Below are positions 1-7,744 of a stretch of 13,963 bases of DNA, one piece after another. Every line of letters begins with the position of its first letter. Position 1 is the stretch's first letter. Both the position numbers and the translations under genes were made by a program. The notes beneath the pieces were generated by a model. The model made no database searches. It saw only the letters and a list, made by a program, of their open reading frames with translations, and had not been told where the DNA came from. This DNA comes from Christensenella sp. UBA6420 (GTDB lineage: Bacteria; Bacillota; Clostridia; Christensenellales; DTU072). The DNA is taken from the NCBI GenBank assembly GCA_002439705.1, contig DJPE01000060.1, positions 3,983 to 17,945 on the forward strand, given 5' to 3'.

Positions 1-854
1 GCCATGAAGACGGCGAGTATCCTTACTATACGCAGGAAAGTAGCGCGGGAACTTCTTTTATACAAGTCCTGCGCTCCGTCGAAGTCTTCTATAAGGATAA
101 AGGGTAAGGTAAGGACTATCGGACTGCCGTCCACCATTATTATTACTCTTCCGTCCAGCATTTTTTCGGCGGCGACGTCGGGTTTTTCGGTGTTGCCGAC
201 CTGTTTGAACAGTGAATACGGGCGCATTTCGAGAACTTTCGTTAAGTAGGAACTGTCCACGATGCCGTCCACGTCGATATTTTGTAACTTTTTCTTGATT
301 TCGTCGGCGATACTCTGTTTCGCCACTCCTTTGACGTAGCAGATAGCCACGGCGGTGTCGGAATACCGTCCTACGTTTATACAGTCGATAACAAGACTGT
401 CGGAACGGATACGTCTTCTTATAAGCACCATATTGGTCTTGATATTTTCGACGAAACCTTCTCTCGGACCTTTGATTACCGACCCCGTCGGCGGCTCGCT
501 TATTCCGCGAAAGATACCTTTTCTGACGGCGAAAACTATGACTTTTTCCATTCCGTCGATACAGAGTACCGCGTCGCCGCCCGCAAGAGCGGTGATTCCG
601 TCGGGAATGTCGCTTTCTTTTATGTTGCAACCGGAATAGACTATCCCTTTCAGCTTTTCAAAGTCGATTTTTTCGCCCGAATAGGCTGTGACGGGGCGGA
701 TAAGGGTGAGTTCTAATTGTTCGGTGTCGCACATTGCGTCCAAAAAATAGAGTTTAGCCGAAATGCAGTCGGTTTTTATTTCCCGAACGACAAGGTCGGA
801 AGCCCCCGAAAAGGCGGTTTCTATTTTCGTAGTGACGGATTGAAAGCTATTCAT
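1..854 (-). CDS. GerA-family spore germination protein (A-subunit type), partial
   Basis: Reading the minus strand from the ATG at 854-852 gives 284 codons with no stop before the window edge, so the C-terminal part is missing. The diagnostic stretch is residues 120-149: EPPTGSVIKGPREGF, then ENIKTN, then LIRRRI. This is the signature of the GerA/SpoVAF family (PF03323). Family members are about 480-500 residues: a soluble N-terminal domain followed by several membrane helices. Here the soluble domain is present (roughly residues 1-270) and the first helix is just starting (FLRIVRILAVF, about 273-283). Such proteins sit in the spore inner membrane and form nutrient germinant receptors with B and C subunits. 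Those subunits would lie beyond the left edge. The exact member (GerAA-like or SpoVAF) cannot be told from this part. No Shine-Dalgarno precedes the ATG. An in-frame GTG lies 15 codons upstream but also lacks a ribosome site. Confidence 0.93.
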   Translation of the reverse strand, partial: MNSFQSVTTKIETAFSGASDLVVREIKTDCISAKLYFLDAMCDTEQLELTLIRPVTAYSGEKIDFEKLKGIVYSGCNIKESDIPDGITALAGGDAVLCIDGMEKVIVFAVRKGIFRGISEPPTGSVIKGPREGFVENIKTNMVLIRRRIRSDSLVIDCINVGRYSDTAVAICYVKGVAKQSIADEIKKKLQNIDVDGIVDSSYLTKVLEMRPYSLFKQVGNTEKPDVAAEKMLDGRVIIMVDGSPIVLTLPFILIEDFDGAQDLYKRSSRATFLRIVRILAVFM

Positions 855-861
855 AAATAAA

Positions 862-867
862 TTTATA
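862..867 (-). promoter_or_regulatory. Possible -10 box of the gerA-family gene, seven bases before its ATG
   Basis: On the minus strand a TATAAA box ends seven bases before the ATG. If used, transcription would start at or next to the start codon. No convincing -35 is visible. A forespore (sigma-G) promoter would be expected for a germinant receptor, but the box does not match that consensus well. Weak call. Confidence 0.25.
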
Positions 868-887
868 ACCGCAAATCGCCGAGATAA

Positions 888-916
888 ACACACTTTTTTT
901 CGCCGCGGCATAATCT
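888..916 (+). promoter_or_regulatory. Possible mother-cell sporulation promoter (sigma-E/K-like) for the Cys-rich protein
   Basis: A CATA-N3-T element at 909-916 resembles the -10 of the mother-cell sigma factors E and K. Several AC dinucleotides at 888-893 lie at about the spacing of the sigma-K -35. These consensus sequences are short, so the match could be chance. The context supports it: a cysteine-rich small protein divergent from a germination gene. No good sigma-A -10 is seen in this gap. Confidence 0.3.
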
Positions 917-957
917 TGTAATGTAGTAACCAAAAAAACTTAAAAGGAGGTAAAGCT

Positions 958-1152
958 ATGAACTGTTATGAAGGATTTATGGGTAACGGAACCGGCGGCT
1001 GCGGCTGCAACATACTGTGGTTGTTACTTATACTCTGCTGCTGCGGTAACGGATGTGGAATGGGCTGCATTTGCGATATATTACCGTTGTTACTTATACT
1101 TTGCTGCTGCTGCGGATGCGGCAACAAGGGCAATGCCGGAACTTGCAACTGA
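958..1152 (+). CDS. Cysteine-rich duplicated 64-residue hydrophobic protein, putative sporulation-associated
   Basis: A very strong ribosome site (AAGGAGGT, 944-951) lies six bases before the ATG, and a terminator follows the stop, so this is a real expressed gene. The product has 15 cysteines in 64 residues (3, 15, 17, 27-29, 33, 37, 39, 49-52, 54, 63). It consists of two copies of one unit: a Gly/Asn/Cys turn, a short hydrophobic run LLLIL (22-26 and 44-48), then a cysteine cluster CCC or CCCC. The two copies are offset by exactly 22 residues. There is no signal peptide, and each hydrophobic run is too short to span a membrane alone. Small Gly/Cys-rich hydrophobic proteins in clostridia are often spore-coat or YjcZ-like sporulation proteins. 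That role is inference from composition and from the divergent germination gene. Metal binding is an alternative. Confidence 0.85.
   Translation: MNCYEGFMGNGTGGCGCNILWLLLILCCCGNGCGMGCICDILPLLLILCCCCGCGNKGNAGTCN
1021..1115 (+). repeat. 66-bp-spaced direct repeat inside the Cys-rich gene
   Basis: The 14 bases TTGTTACTTATACT at 1021-1034 recur exactly at 1087-1100. Each copy is followed by a run of TGC codons: three in the first copy and four in the second. The 66-bp offset keeps frame and produces the 22-residue protein duplication. The extra TGC in copy two suggests slippage in the cysteine-codon run. Confidence 0.85.
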
Positions 1153-1188
1153 AAATAAGCCTCTGCCGTTGCATTTTGGCAAAAAAGG

Positions 1189-1218
1189 AACGCTCGGAAA
1201 CGGGCGTTTTCTTTTTTT
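1189..1218 (+). terminator. Intrinsic terminator after the Cys-rich gene
   Basis: AACGCTCG (1189-1196) pairs with CGGGCGTT (1201-1208) over eight base pairs, one of them G-T, around a GAAA tetraloop. A run TTCTTTTTTT follows. It separates the cysteine-rich gene from addB, so addB needs its own promoter. Confidence 0.9.
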
Positions 1219-1253
1219 GCGGGCAAAATTTCGTCCCACGAGATTATTTTGTC

Positions 1254-1282
1254 TTTATTTTTGTCGGCGTTCAATGTATAAT
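1254..1282 (+). promoter_or_regulatory. Putative sigma-A promoter of addBA, overlapping the start region
   Basis: A perfect TATAAT lies at 1277-1282, preceded by TG at 1275-1276. The -35 is weak: TTTATT at 1254-1259 gives a 17-bp spacer. The box ends six bases before the ATG at 1289, placing transcription start at that ATG. It also lies inside the reading frame that would begin at the alternative ATG at 1274, which argues against 1274 as the start. Confidence 0.5.
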
Positions 1283-1288
1283 ATTGAT

Positions 1289-4200
1289 ATGCTTACCGTT
1301 TTTTATTCCAACACGACGCTCGAAGGACACAGGCGTTTATACGAAAAATTAGCTGCGGCGGACACCCCGACTTCAAAACACGTTTTTTTAGTACCCGACA
1401 GGTTTACTCTCGGAGTGGAGCGAGATATTATAGAAAGGGTTTTTCACGGCGGCTTTTCGAGGGTGGACGTATCATCGTTTACGCGTTTTGCCGTAAAGAA
1501 CGTAGGAAAAAAGATAAACAAGTGTCTGTCTAAGGAAGGTACGGTAGTTCTTCTCGAAAAGATTTTGGAAGAAAACGCCGAAAACCTGCGTTATTTCAAA
1601 AAGGTAAGGGGATATAATTTTGCGAAAGAACTTTTCGCCGCCGTGGCGTCCTTGCGTACCGCGGGAATAACGCCCGACGATATAGAAAGGGCATCGGAAG
1701 GTATGGACGGCGGAATAAAAGACAAACTTTTCGATATATCCGTAATAATGCGCGAGTACGACGGGTATATAAAAGCCAACTTTTCCGATACCATTACGAG
1801 AATAGACGGTCTTATAGACTACGTTTCCACGGGTGCGTTTTCCGATACCGATTTTTATATATTGGGTTTCAATATTTTTTCCGCGCAGCAGCTCGCGCTT
1901 TTACAATCGTTGTGTCTGCACGCGAAGTCGGTGAGCGTTTCGGCGGTAAAATCGCACAGATTTTTTAACCCTGCCGAAATATTATCTCCGCTTACGGAAT
2001 TTTGCCGGGAAAAAGGAATAGAAGTAAAAACTTACGAAGCCACCGAGATAATAGATTCGACTTTTTCTGCGGTAAGAGAAAGTATTTTCGGCGGGAAGAA
2101 ACAGCCCGTTGAGGCGAAAGACAAGATAAGGGCGAACGTTTACGAAACGCCCGACGACGAAATTTCTTCCGTGGCGAGAGAAATAACGTACCTTACGAGA
2201 AGAGAAAATTTAAGATACAAGGATATAACGGTAGTCTGCAACAATCCCGATTTTATTCCTTACGTCAGAGAAACCTTTGAAAGGTTCGATATTCCCTGCT
2301 TTATCGATTCGGGATACAACGTCGCCGACGGAATCGCTGTAAAGTACCTGTTTTGTTTGCTCGACGCAAGCGAAGATTACGCGCAGGATAAGATGCTTAA
2401 ACTTATAAGGCACCCTTATTGCGGTTTCAGTCGGGAAGAAATTAAGATTTTCACTGAATATTGCTTGAAATACAATATAAAGTACGACAGATTTATTGCG
2501 CCGTTTACTCTCGGCGATTTTGCCGAAGCGGAAAAAATAAGACTTGCTTTAACCGAAAAACTTACGTTGCCGCAAAAAGGAACGGTGGCGGAATACTGTG
2601 ATTTTTTAACGGCGATACTCGACGAGTATGCGGAACTGACCGACAGTTATCTTTTAAGTTCCGACGCAAGAGTAGTGGCTGCCGGGCATACCGAAAAATT
2701 CCGCGCGCTTATAGACGAGATGAAAGAGATTATTCCCGATAAAGAACTTACGGTAGGGGATATGCGCGGACTGTTAAAGTGCGCTTCCGCCGACCTGAAA
2801 ACGGTATTAAGCCCCGACAATTTCGACGTTGTGTTCGTGGGGAACACTGACGAAAGCCGTTTTTCGGAGGTCAAAGTTATGTTCGTCATCGGCGCAAACG
2901 ACGGGTATTTTCCGAAAAAGAGCGGCGACGGACTCATATTCACCGCTATGGATAACGAGTTCATGGCAAGGAACGGTCTTACCGTGTTCCCGTCGCCGAT
3001 AGAAAAAAATCGCTTCGAGCAGTTCGTAGTGTACGATTTGCTGTCGAAAGGAATGGACAGGCTGTATATAAGCAGGTCGAACAGCGACCTTGCCGGCGAC
3101 GCCGCCTGCGAAAGCGACGGGTTCAGAGAGATAGTCTACGCCGCCGACGTGGGAACAAAGCCTTATATGGACTACCGCGATTTTACCGAAAGCGAAAAGA
3201 CGGCGTACTTCCTTGCCACCGATAAAAACGCCTATAAAGAGTACGTTTCGGGCTGCGTGCCGCAAAAATACGCCGCTTCCGTAAAAAAGTATCTTATCGA
3301 CAAAGGACTTCTTACCGACTGCGAGATAAAGGACGAGAAGACCGACTTCGATAAATGCTTCCGCAAAAATTCGGCGGGAGAATACGTGACTTCGGTAAGT
3401 CAGTTGGAGACATATTTCAAGTGTCCGTACCGTCACTTTTTACGATACGGTTTACGCGCGGAAGAACCCGACGACGCCGCGTTGAAGCCGAACGCTCTCG
3501 GAACGGCTATTCACAACGTGTTGGAAAAGTTTTTGAAAAACAATCTCGACGCGGTTTACGAAAACAAAGATTTGACGAAAGAAATCAAAAAAACGGTGGA
3601 CGAAGAGTTCGGGAAACCCGATTACGAAAGTTTCCGAACCGACCCCGTGTCCAACCATATTCTTAACGCAACACAGAAAGAATGTTACGCAATGCTACCG
3701 AAGATTATGGATAATCTCCGTGCGTCGGAGTTCCGCCCAGAAGGGTTTGAAGTGGCGTTTGGGTACCAAAACAGCGGAGAAAAGATACTCATAAACGTAT
3801 TTGATAAGACGTTCAGACTGTGCGGCAAAATCGACAGAGTGGACGGAAAAGGTAACGACGTAATAATTATAGACTACAAAACGGGTAACGTAGACCCCGA
3901 CCTTAAAGGGGTGTACTGCGGAGAAAAGATACAGCTTTACGCATACCTTAATCACTACCTTAAAGCGGGCAGGAACCCTGTCGGGGTGTTTTATCTTCCG
4001 ATAAAAAGCGGCGCGGACAAGAAAGGCAAACGTTACGCTTTCGTCGGGCAGATGCTTAATTCCGTCGAAACGTACGAAGCTATCGACGGCAGAGTTAAGT
4101 TTGCGGAAGACGGCAGTTATATAAGTCCGTCCGTCGATATTAAGGCGAAGATTAAAAACGGCGAAATTAAGTTTACCGCAAGAAAGAACCTTATCGAAAA

Positions 4201-4420
4201 GCAGGACTTTAATAACGCGGTAGCCTACGTCGAAGAGCTTATGAAAAAGGGGCTTGCGGAAATTCTCGACGGATATACAGAAAAGAAGCCTTTGGGCGAA
4301 GCGTGCAAATATTGTCCGTATAAGAAGTTGTGCGGGACGGTTCCCGTCAGAAAAATAAGTTCGGTCGAACCCGATAAATTCAATCTTAATAAGGAGAACG
4401 ACGATGGGCAGAGAATTTAA
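1289..4420 (+). CDS. addB: ATP-dependent helicase/nuclease subunit B (AddB)
   Basis: AddB pairs with AddA to unwind and trim double-strand DNA ends until a Chi-like site, producing a 3' tail for RecA. In the studied complexes the AddB nuclease cuts the 5'-ended strand. From the ATG at 1289 the protein has 1043 residues (B. subtilis AddB is about 1166). The N-terminal half is the inactive helicase-like fold (FLVPDRFTLGVERDI near residue 35). The C-terminal half is a RecB-type nuclease: GTAIH with H742, D849 in KIDRVDG, and D862/K864 in IIDYKTG. Four cysteines expected to hold an Fe-S cluster are present: C712 (FKCPYRHF) and C1006, C1009, C1015 (CKYCPYKKLC). Oddly, the usual N-terminal P-loop is replaced by FYSNTTLEGHRRL with no GK[ST]. 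The frame stays open upstream to 968, but that part overlaps the Cys-rich gene and its terminator and is rejected. No Shine-Dalgarno is seen. Confidence 0.96.
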   Translation: MLTVFYSNTTLEGHRRLYEKLAAADTPTSKHVFLVPDRFTLGVERDIIERVFHGGFSRVDVSSFTRFAVKNVGKKINKCLSKEGTVVLLEKILEENAENLRYFKKVRGYNFAKELFAAVASLRTAGITPDDIERASEGMDGGIKDKLFDISVIMREYDGYIKANFSDTITRIDGLIDYVSTGAFSDTDFYILGFNIFSAQQLALLQSLCLHAKSVSVSAVKSHRFFNPAEILSPLTEFCREKGIEVKTYEATEIIDSTFSAVRESIFGGKKQPVEAKDKIRANVYETPDDEISSVAREITYLTRRENLRYKDITVVCNNPDFIPYVRETFERFDIPCFIDSGYNVADGIAVKYLFCLLDASEDYAQDKMLKLIRHPYCGFSREEIKIFTEYCLKYNIKYDRFIAPFTLGDFAEAEKIRLALTEKLTLPQKGTVAEYCDFLTAILDEYAELTDSYLLSSDARVVAAGHTEKFRALIDEMKEIIPDKELTVGDMRGLLKCASADLKTVLSPDNFDVVFVGNTDESRFSEVKVMFVIGANDGYFPKKSGDGLIFTAMDNEFMARNGLTVFPSPIEKNRFEQFVVYDLLSKGMDRLYISRSNSDLAGDAACESDGFREIVYAADVGTKPYMDYRDFTESEKTAYFLATDKNAYKEYVSGCVPQKYAASVKKYLIDKGLLTDCEIKDEKTDFDKCFRKNSAGEYVTSVSQLETYFKCPYRHFLRYGLRAEEPDDAALKPNALGTAIHNVLEKFLKNNLDAVYENKDLTKEIKKTVDEEFGKPDYESFRTDPVSNHILNATQKECYAMLPKIMDNLRASEFRPEGFEVAFGYQNSGEKILINVFDKTFRLCGKIDRVDGKGNDVIIIDYKTGNVDPDLKGVYCGEKIQLYAYLNHYLKAGRNPVGVFYLPIKSGADKKGKRYAFVGQMLNSVETYEAIDGRVKFAEDGSYISPSVDIKAKIKNGEIKFTARKNLIEKQDFNNAVAYVEELMKKGLAEILDGYTEKKPLGEACKYCPYKKLCGTVPVRKISSVEPDKFNLNKENDDGQRI

Positions 4421-7400
4421 CGAAAGCCAAAAAAAGGTGCTTGCTTCTTCGGGGAACGTTCTCGTATCGGCTTCTGCCGGCAGCGGCAAGACCACCGTAA
4501 TGATAGAGAAGATTTTTTTACTCATGAAGTCGGGCGCGAGTATAAACCGTATGGCGGTGATGACCTTCTCGAAGGCGAGCGCGGCGGATATGAAAAACCG
4601 TCTTGTAAAAAAACTTTACGAAGCGATAAGAAACGGCGGCGAAGAAGCGAATGTTGCGTTGAAGCAACTCGAAGCCTTTCCCTTTTCCAACATCTGCACG
4701 ATAGACAGTTTTTGTTACGGACTGTTAAAAAAATACTACGCCGTAATCGGAGCCGACCCGTCGGCTACGCCGCTCGATCCCGACGAAAGCGACAGACTCT
4801 GGAGCGAGAGCGTGGACAAAGCCGTCGAAGAGTATATAGAAAAAGGTGATATCCGCACTATAAACTTTTTGGAGCGGTACGCTTCGGGCAGAAGACTCGA
4901 CAGAGTAAAAAAACTTATTGACCAACTTAAACTTTTCCTTGCGGCGCAACCCGATAAAGAAATTTTCTTTACCGAAGATTTTTCCGAAAAAAGAATAGAC
5001 TACGTTGTAAACGAGTTCAAAAAAAGGTTAAAGATAATAAAAGACGAAGGTATGCCCGTATTAGTCGCAGCCGAAGACGAAGGTTTGCCCGACTACGTTG
5101 AGAGCGTGCAAGACGTCTTGTCGTATATAGATTCCGCAATAGAAGCGGACGGCGGTGACTTTTTCGACAAAGGAAAATATTTTTCGCTGACCGCAGTGAG
5201 AAAACCGAGTAAAAAAATAGTTTTGGTAGCCGACGACTATAAATTCTGGTTCGGGGAAGTAAAAAGTTTGTTTTCAAAAATCACCGATTTCGGCGAAAAG
5301 TCCGAAAAAAACAAGGGCGACGACGACGAAAAACTTTTGTTTGAACTTACCGAAGCGGCGGAAAAAATTTACGCAAAACGGAAAAAACGCGACGGGAAGC
5401 TCGATTTTAACGATTTAAGCCGCGCCGCGCTCGAAATTCTCGCAGACGAAGGGACGGCGAAACAGATAAAAGAATCGTTCGACTATATTTTCGTGGACGA
5501 GTATCAGGACACCAATTACCTGCAAGAAACCTTACTTAACGGCATTTCGAACGGTAACAACGTTTTCGTAGTGGGCGACGTGAAGCAGGCGATTTATCAT
5601 TTCCGCTACGCCGAACCCGAAATATTCAACGCGAGAATGAACCGCTATCACGACTTATCGGAAGGGGAAAACATTTCCCTTAACGAAAACTACCGCTCGA
5701 AAGAAGGCATACTCGATTTCGTCAACGCCGTTTGTGGCGAAGTGATGACCGAGAACTATTGTTCCGTCGATTACAGAAAAAATCCTATGACCGCAGGGTC
5801 TGAATACAAGGAAGAAGACAGGGGAGCGGAAGTTTATTTTTACGATGACGACGATGAGAAAACAGAACTTTCCGACGGGGTTTACAGTGTGAGAGAAGCC
5901 GCCGTCGCCGAAAACGACGACAGAGAAGGCCGTTTCGTCGCCGAGTATATAAAAAGACTGGTCGGCAACGAAAAAATTTACCGTCCAAAAGAGAAAGAAT
6001 ACAAGACGATAGGCTACGGCGATATAGCCGTGCTTACGAGAAAAAGTAAAAGCGGAATGAAGGTAGCCGAAGCGTTGGCGAAGGCGGGAGTCCCTTACAC
6101 CATTAACGAAACCGAAGAAGGGGATTATTACCCGCGGGAGCTTCTCGTGTCTTTTTTAAGACTGTGCGTAGGCGAAGAAGACGTGCCGGTCATTGCGTGT
6201 ATGAACTGTCCTATATTCGGCTTTACGTCTACCGAACTTATAGAAATAGCGGTCAGAGATAAAAAAGTATCGTTTTGGGATTCTGTAAACGCATATAACG
6301 GTAGCGAAACAATAAAAAATAAAGCTCAAAAATTCGTCGAATATATAAACGAAATAAGGAACGAAGCATCGTTTTCCACCGTGACGGAGCTTCTTATAAA
6401 GGTGCTTGGCGACGGACTCGACGGGTATTTCGACAAGCTCGACGAGAATGCCGGCGGCAGGATAAGGAAGTTCCTTTCGGCGGTTTCCGCTCTCGACTGC
6501 AACAACGACGTCAGCGACTTTCTGCGTTACTACGACGAGTCGTATAAAGGGGAGAAAGCCCCGTCGGTAGCCGACAGCGTGACCGTTATGACCATGCACA
6601 AGAGTAAGGGGTTGGAATTCCCGATAGTATTTATACCTTACTGCGACGAAGGAGCGATGAGCGAAGCTACGGAAAGGTTCCTTGCGGACAAGGATTTAGG
6701 AGTGGCTCTCGTCGCCGTCGACGAAGAAACGGGAATAAGTTACGACACTTTTTCGACAAAAGTCCTTAAATTCAAGAAAGAAAACGACTCGAAAGCGGAA
6801 TTAGCCCGCCTTATGTACGTCGATTTTACCCGCGCGGAAAACCGTCTTGTCGTGAGCGGCAGGAGAGAAAAGTATAAGACCGTCTACAACGTGAACACGA
6901 TAGCGGGATTTATAGTAAACGCCGCCAAGAAAAACCCCGTCGTGTCGACTTATTTTAAGCAAATGCCCGAAGACTCGCAGACGGAAAAGACAGAAGAAAG
7001 AGAAGAGAGCGTTTCGCTCGATTTTTCCTATCTCGGCGAAAAGTACCGTTACGAAAACGCCACGAAGATACCGAACAAGATGACCGTAAGCGAAATTCTC
7101 GAAGAAGAAGACGGTGTAAAAAAGGTCTATAAGTTTACGGGAGAAGCGGGGAGCGCGGCGGTAGGTACGGCGTACCATCTCGTAATGCAAAAAATAGATT
7201 ATGCGAAAAACGACGAAAATTACGTCGACGGGTTTATTTCAGAACTCGTAAATTCGGGCGAAATAGATAAAGAAACCGCCGAAAAACTCGACAGGAAAAA
7301 GATAGCGGAATTGCTCGATTCCGACGTAATAAATTTAGCGAAAAAAAACCGTTATTACCGGGAGCAGCCCTTTATGAGCGTGGCGGAAGGCGACGGCGGA

Positions 7401-7619
7401 TACAGCCTTATACAGGGCGTAATTGACCTGCTTATCGAAGAAAACGACGGTTTTACGGTAGTGGATTTCAAGGCGAGCGGGTTGAGCAGAGAAAGGCTGA
7501 AACAAAAATACGCCCGCCAGCTGGAGCTTTACGCCGACGCCGCGGAAAAAATTTACAAGAAAAAAGTTAAGCGAAAAATCCTTCTTAACGTCATAAAAAG
7601 TTACGAAATCGAAGTTTAG
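4404..7619 (+). CDS. addA: ATP-dependent helicase/nuclease subunit A (AddA)
   Basis: This is the motor and second nuclease of the AddAB end-resection complex: a 3'-5' superfamily 1A helicase with a C-terminal RecB-like nuclease. Visible motifs: Q9, Walker A ASAGSGKT (K29), Walker B VDEYQD (D365/E366), motif III GDVKQAIYHFR (from 391), motif IV NYRS (R431), motif V MHKSKGLEFP (731-740), motif VI YVDFTRAENRL (R810). The nuclease has H925 (GTAYH), D1008 (GVID), D1021 and K1023 (VVDFK), and Q1039/Y1043 (QLELY). All catalytic residues look intact. At 1071 residues it is shorter than B. subtilis AddA (about 1230) but not truncated in any motif. Its ribosome site AAGGAG (4391-4396) lies inside addB and the genes overlap by 17 bp, so translation is probably coupled. 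Confidence 0.97.
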   Translation: MGREFNESQKKVLASSGNVLVSASAGSGKTTVMIEKIFLLMKSGASINRMAVMTFSKASAADMKNRLVKKLYEAIRNGGEEANVALKQLEAFPFSNICTIDSFCYGLLKKYYAVIGADPSATPLDPDESDRLWSESVDKAVEEYIEKGDIRTINFLERYASGRRLDRVKKLIDQLKLFLAAQPDKEIFFTEDFSEKRIDYVVNEFKKRLKIIKDEGMPVLVAAEDEGLPDYVESVQDVLSYIDSAIEADGGDFFDKGKYFSLTAVRKPSKKIVLVADDYKFWFGEVKSLFSKITDFGEKSEKNKGDDDEKLLFELTEAAEKIYAKRKKRDGKLDFNDLSRAALEILADEGTAKQIKESFDYIFVDEYQDTNYLQETLLNGISNGNNVFVVGDVKQAIYHFRYAEPEIFNARMNRYHDLSEGENISLNENYRSKEGILDFVNAVCGEVMTENYCSVDYRKNPMTAGSEYKEEDRGAEVYFYDDDDEKTELSDGVYSVREAAVAENDDREGRFVAEYIKRLVGNEKIYRPKEKEYKTIGYGDIAVLTRKSKSGMKVAEALAKAGVPYTINETEEGDYYPRELLVSFLRLCVGEEDVPVIACMNCPIFGFTSTELIEIAVRDKKVSFWDSVNAYNGSETIKNKAQKFVEYINEIRNEASFSTVTELLIKVLGDGLDGYFDKLDENAGGRIRKFLSAVSALDCNNDVSDFLRYYDESYKGEKAPSVADSVTVMTMHKSKGLEFPIVFIPYCDEGAMSEATERFLADKDLGVALVAVDEETGISYDTFSTKVLKFKKENDSKAELARLMYVDFTRAENRLVVSGRREKYKTVYNVNTIAGFIVNAAKKNPVVSTYFKQMPEDSQTEKTEEREESVSLDFSYLGEKYRYENATKIPNKMTVSEILEEEDGVKKVYKFTGEAGSAAVGTAYHLVMQKIDYAKNDENYVDGFISELVNSGEIDKETAEKLDRKKIAELLDSDVINLAKKNRYYREQPFMSVAEGDGGYSLIQGVIDLLIEENDGFTVVDFKASGLSRERLKQKYARQLELYADAAEKIYKKKVKRKILLNVIKSYEIEV

Positions 7620-7684
7620 GTTTTTGCGGAATTTACCGAAAAAAGAGTCGGTTACGCCGTAAAGATAAAATTTGCGGAAAACTA

Positions 7685-7712
7685 TTGCAATCGGGCGTAT
7701 TTATGTTATAAT
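7685..7712 (+). promoter_or_regulatory. Sigma-A promoter (extended -10) for the acidic-tail membrane protein
   Basis: TTGCAA (7685-7690), a 16-bp spacer, and TATAAT (7707-7712) preceded by TGT (7704-7706), which makes an extended -10. The predicted transcript starts near 7719, and the AAGGAG ribosome site is at 7729-7734. No terminator is seen after addA, so read-through from addBA is possible. Confidence 0.75.
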
Positions 7713-7744
7713 AAGCTATAAGAAATTCAAGGAGTCCCGATTTC

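Noticed and set aside
58..630. Arg-rich minus-strand frame and plus-strand frames in the first 640 bases
   Set aside because: They are shadows of the GerA-family frame, which shows clear family motifs and runs off the window edge.
1217..1237. GGG...TCCC inverted bases just after the terminator
   Set aside because: Only three or four pairs around a long loop; chance level.
968..1288. Upstream in-frame extension of addB to 968
   Set aside because: It overlaps the Cys-rich gene in another frame, runs through its terminator, has Ala-rich nonsense sequence and no ribosome site. The AddB-like sequence begins at 1289.
7620..7722. Open frame continuing in phase for 33 codons after the addA TAG
   Set aside because: AddA already ends after the nuclease as expected, the extension contains the next gene's promoter, and no readthrough context was recognised.
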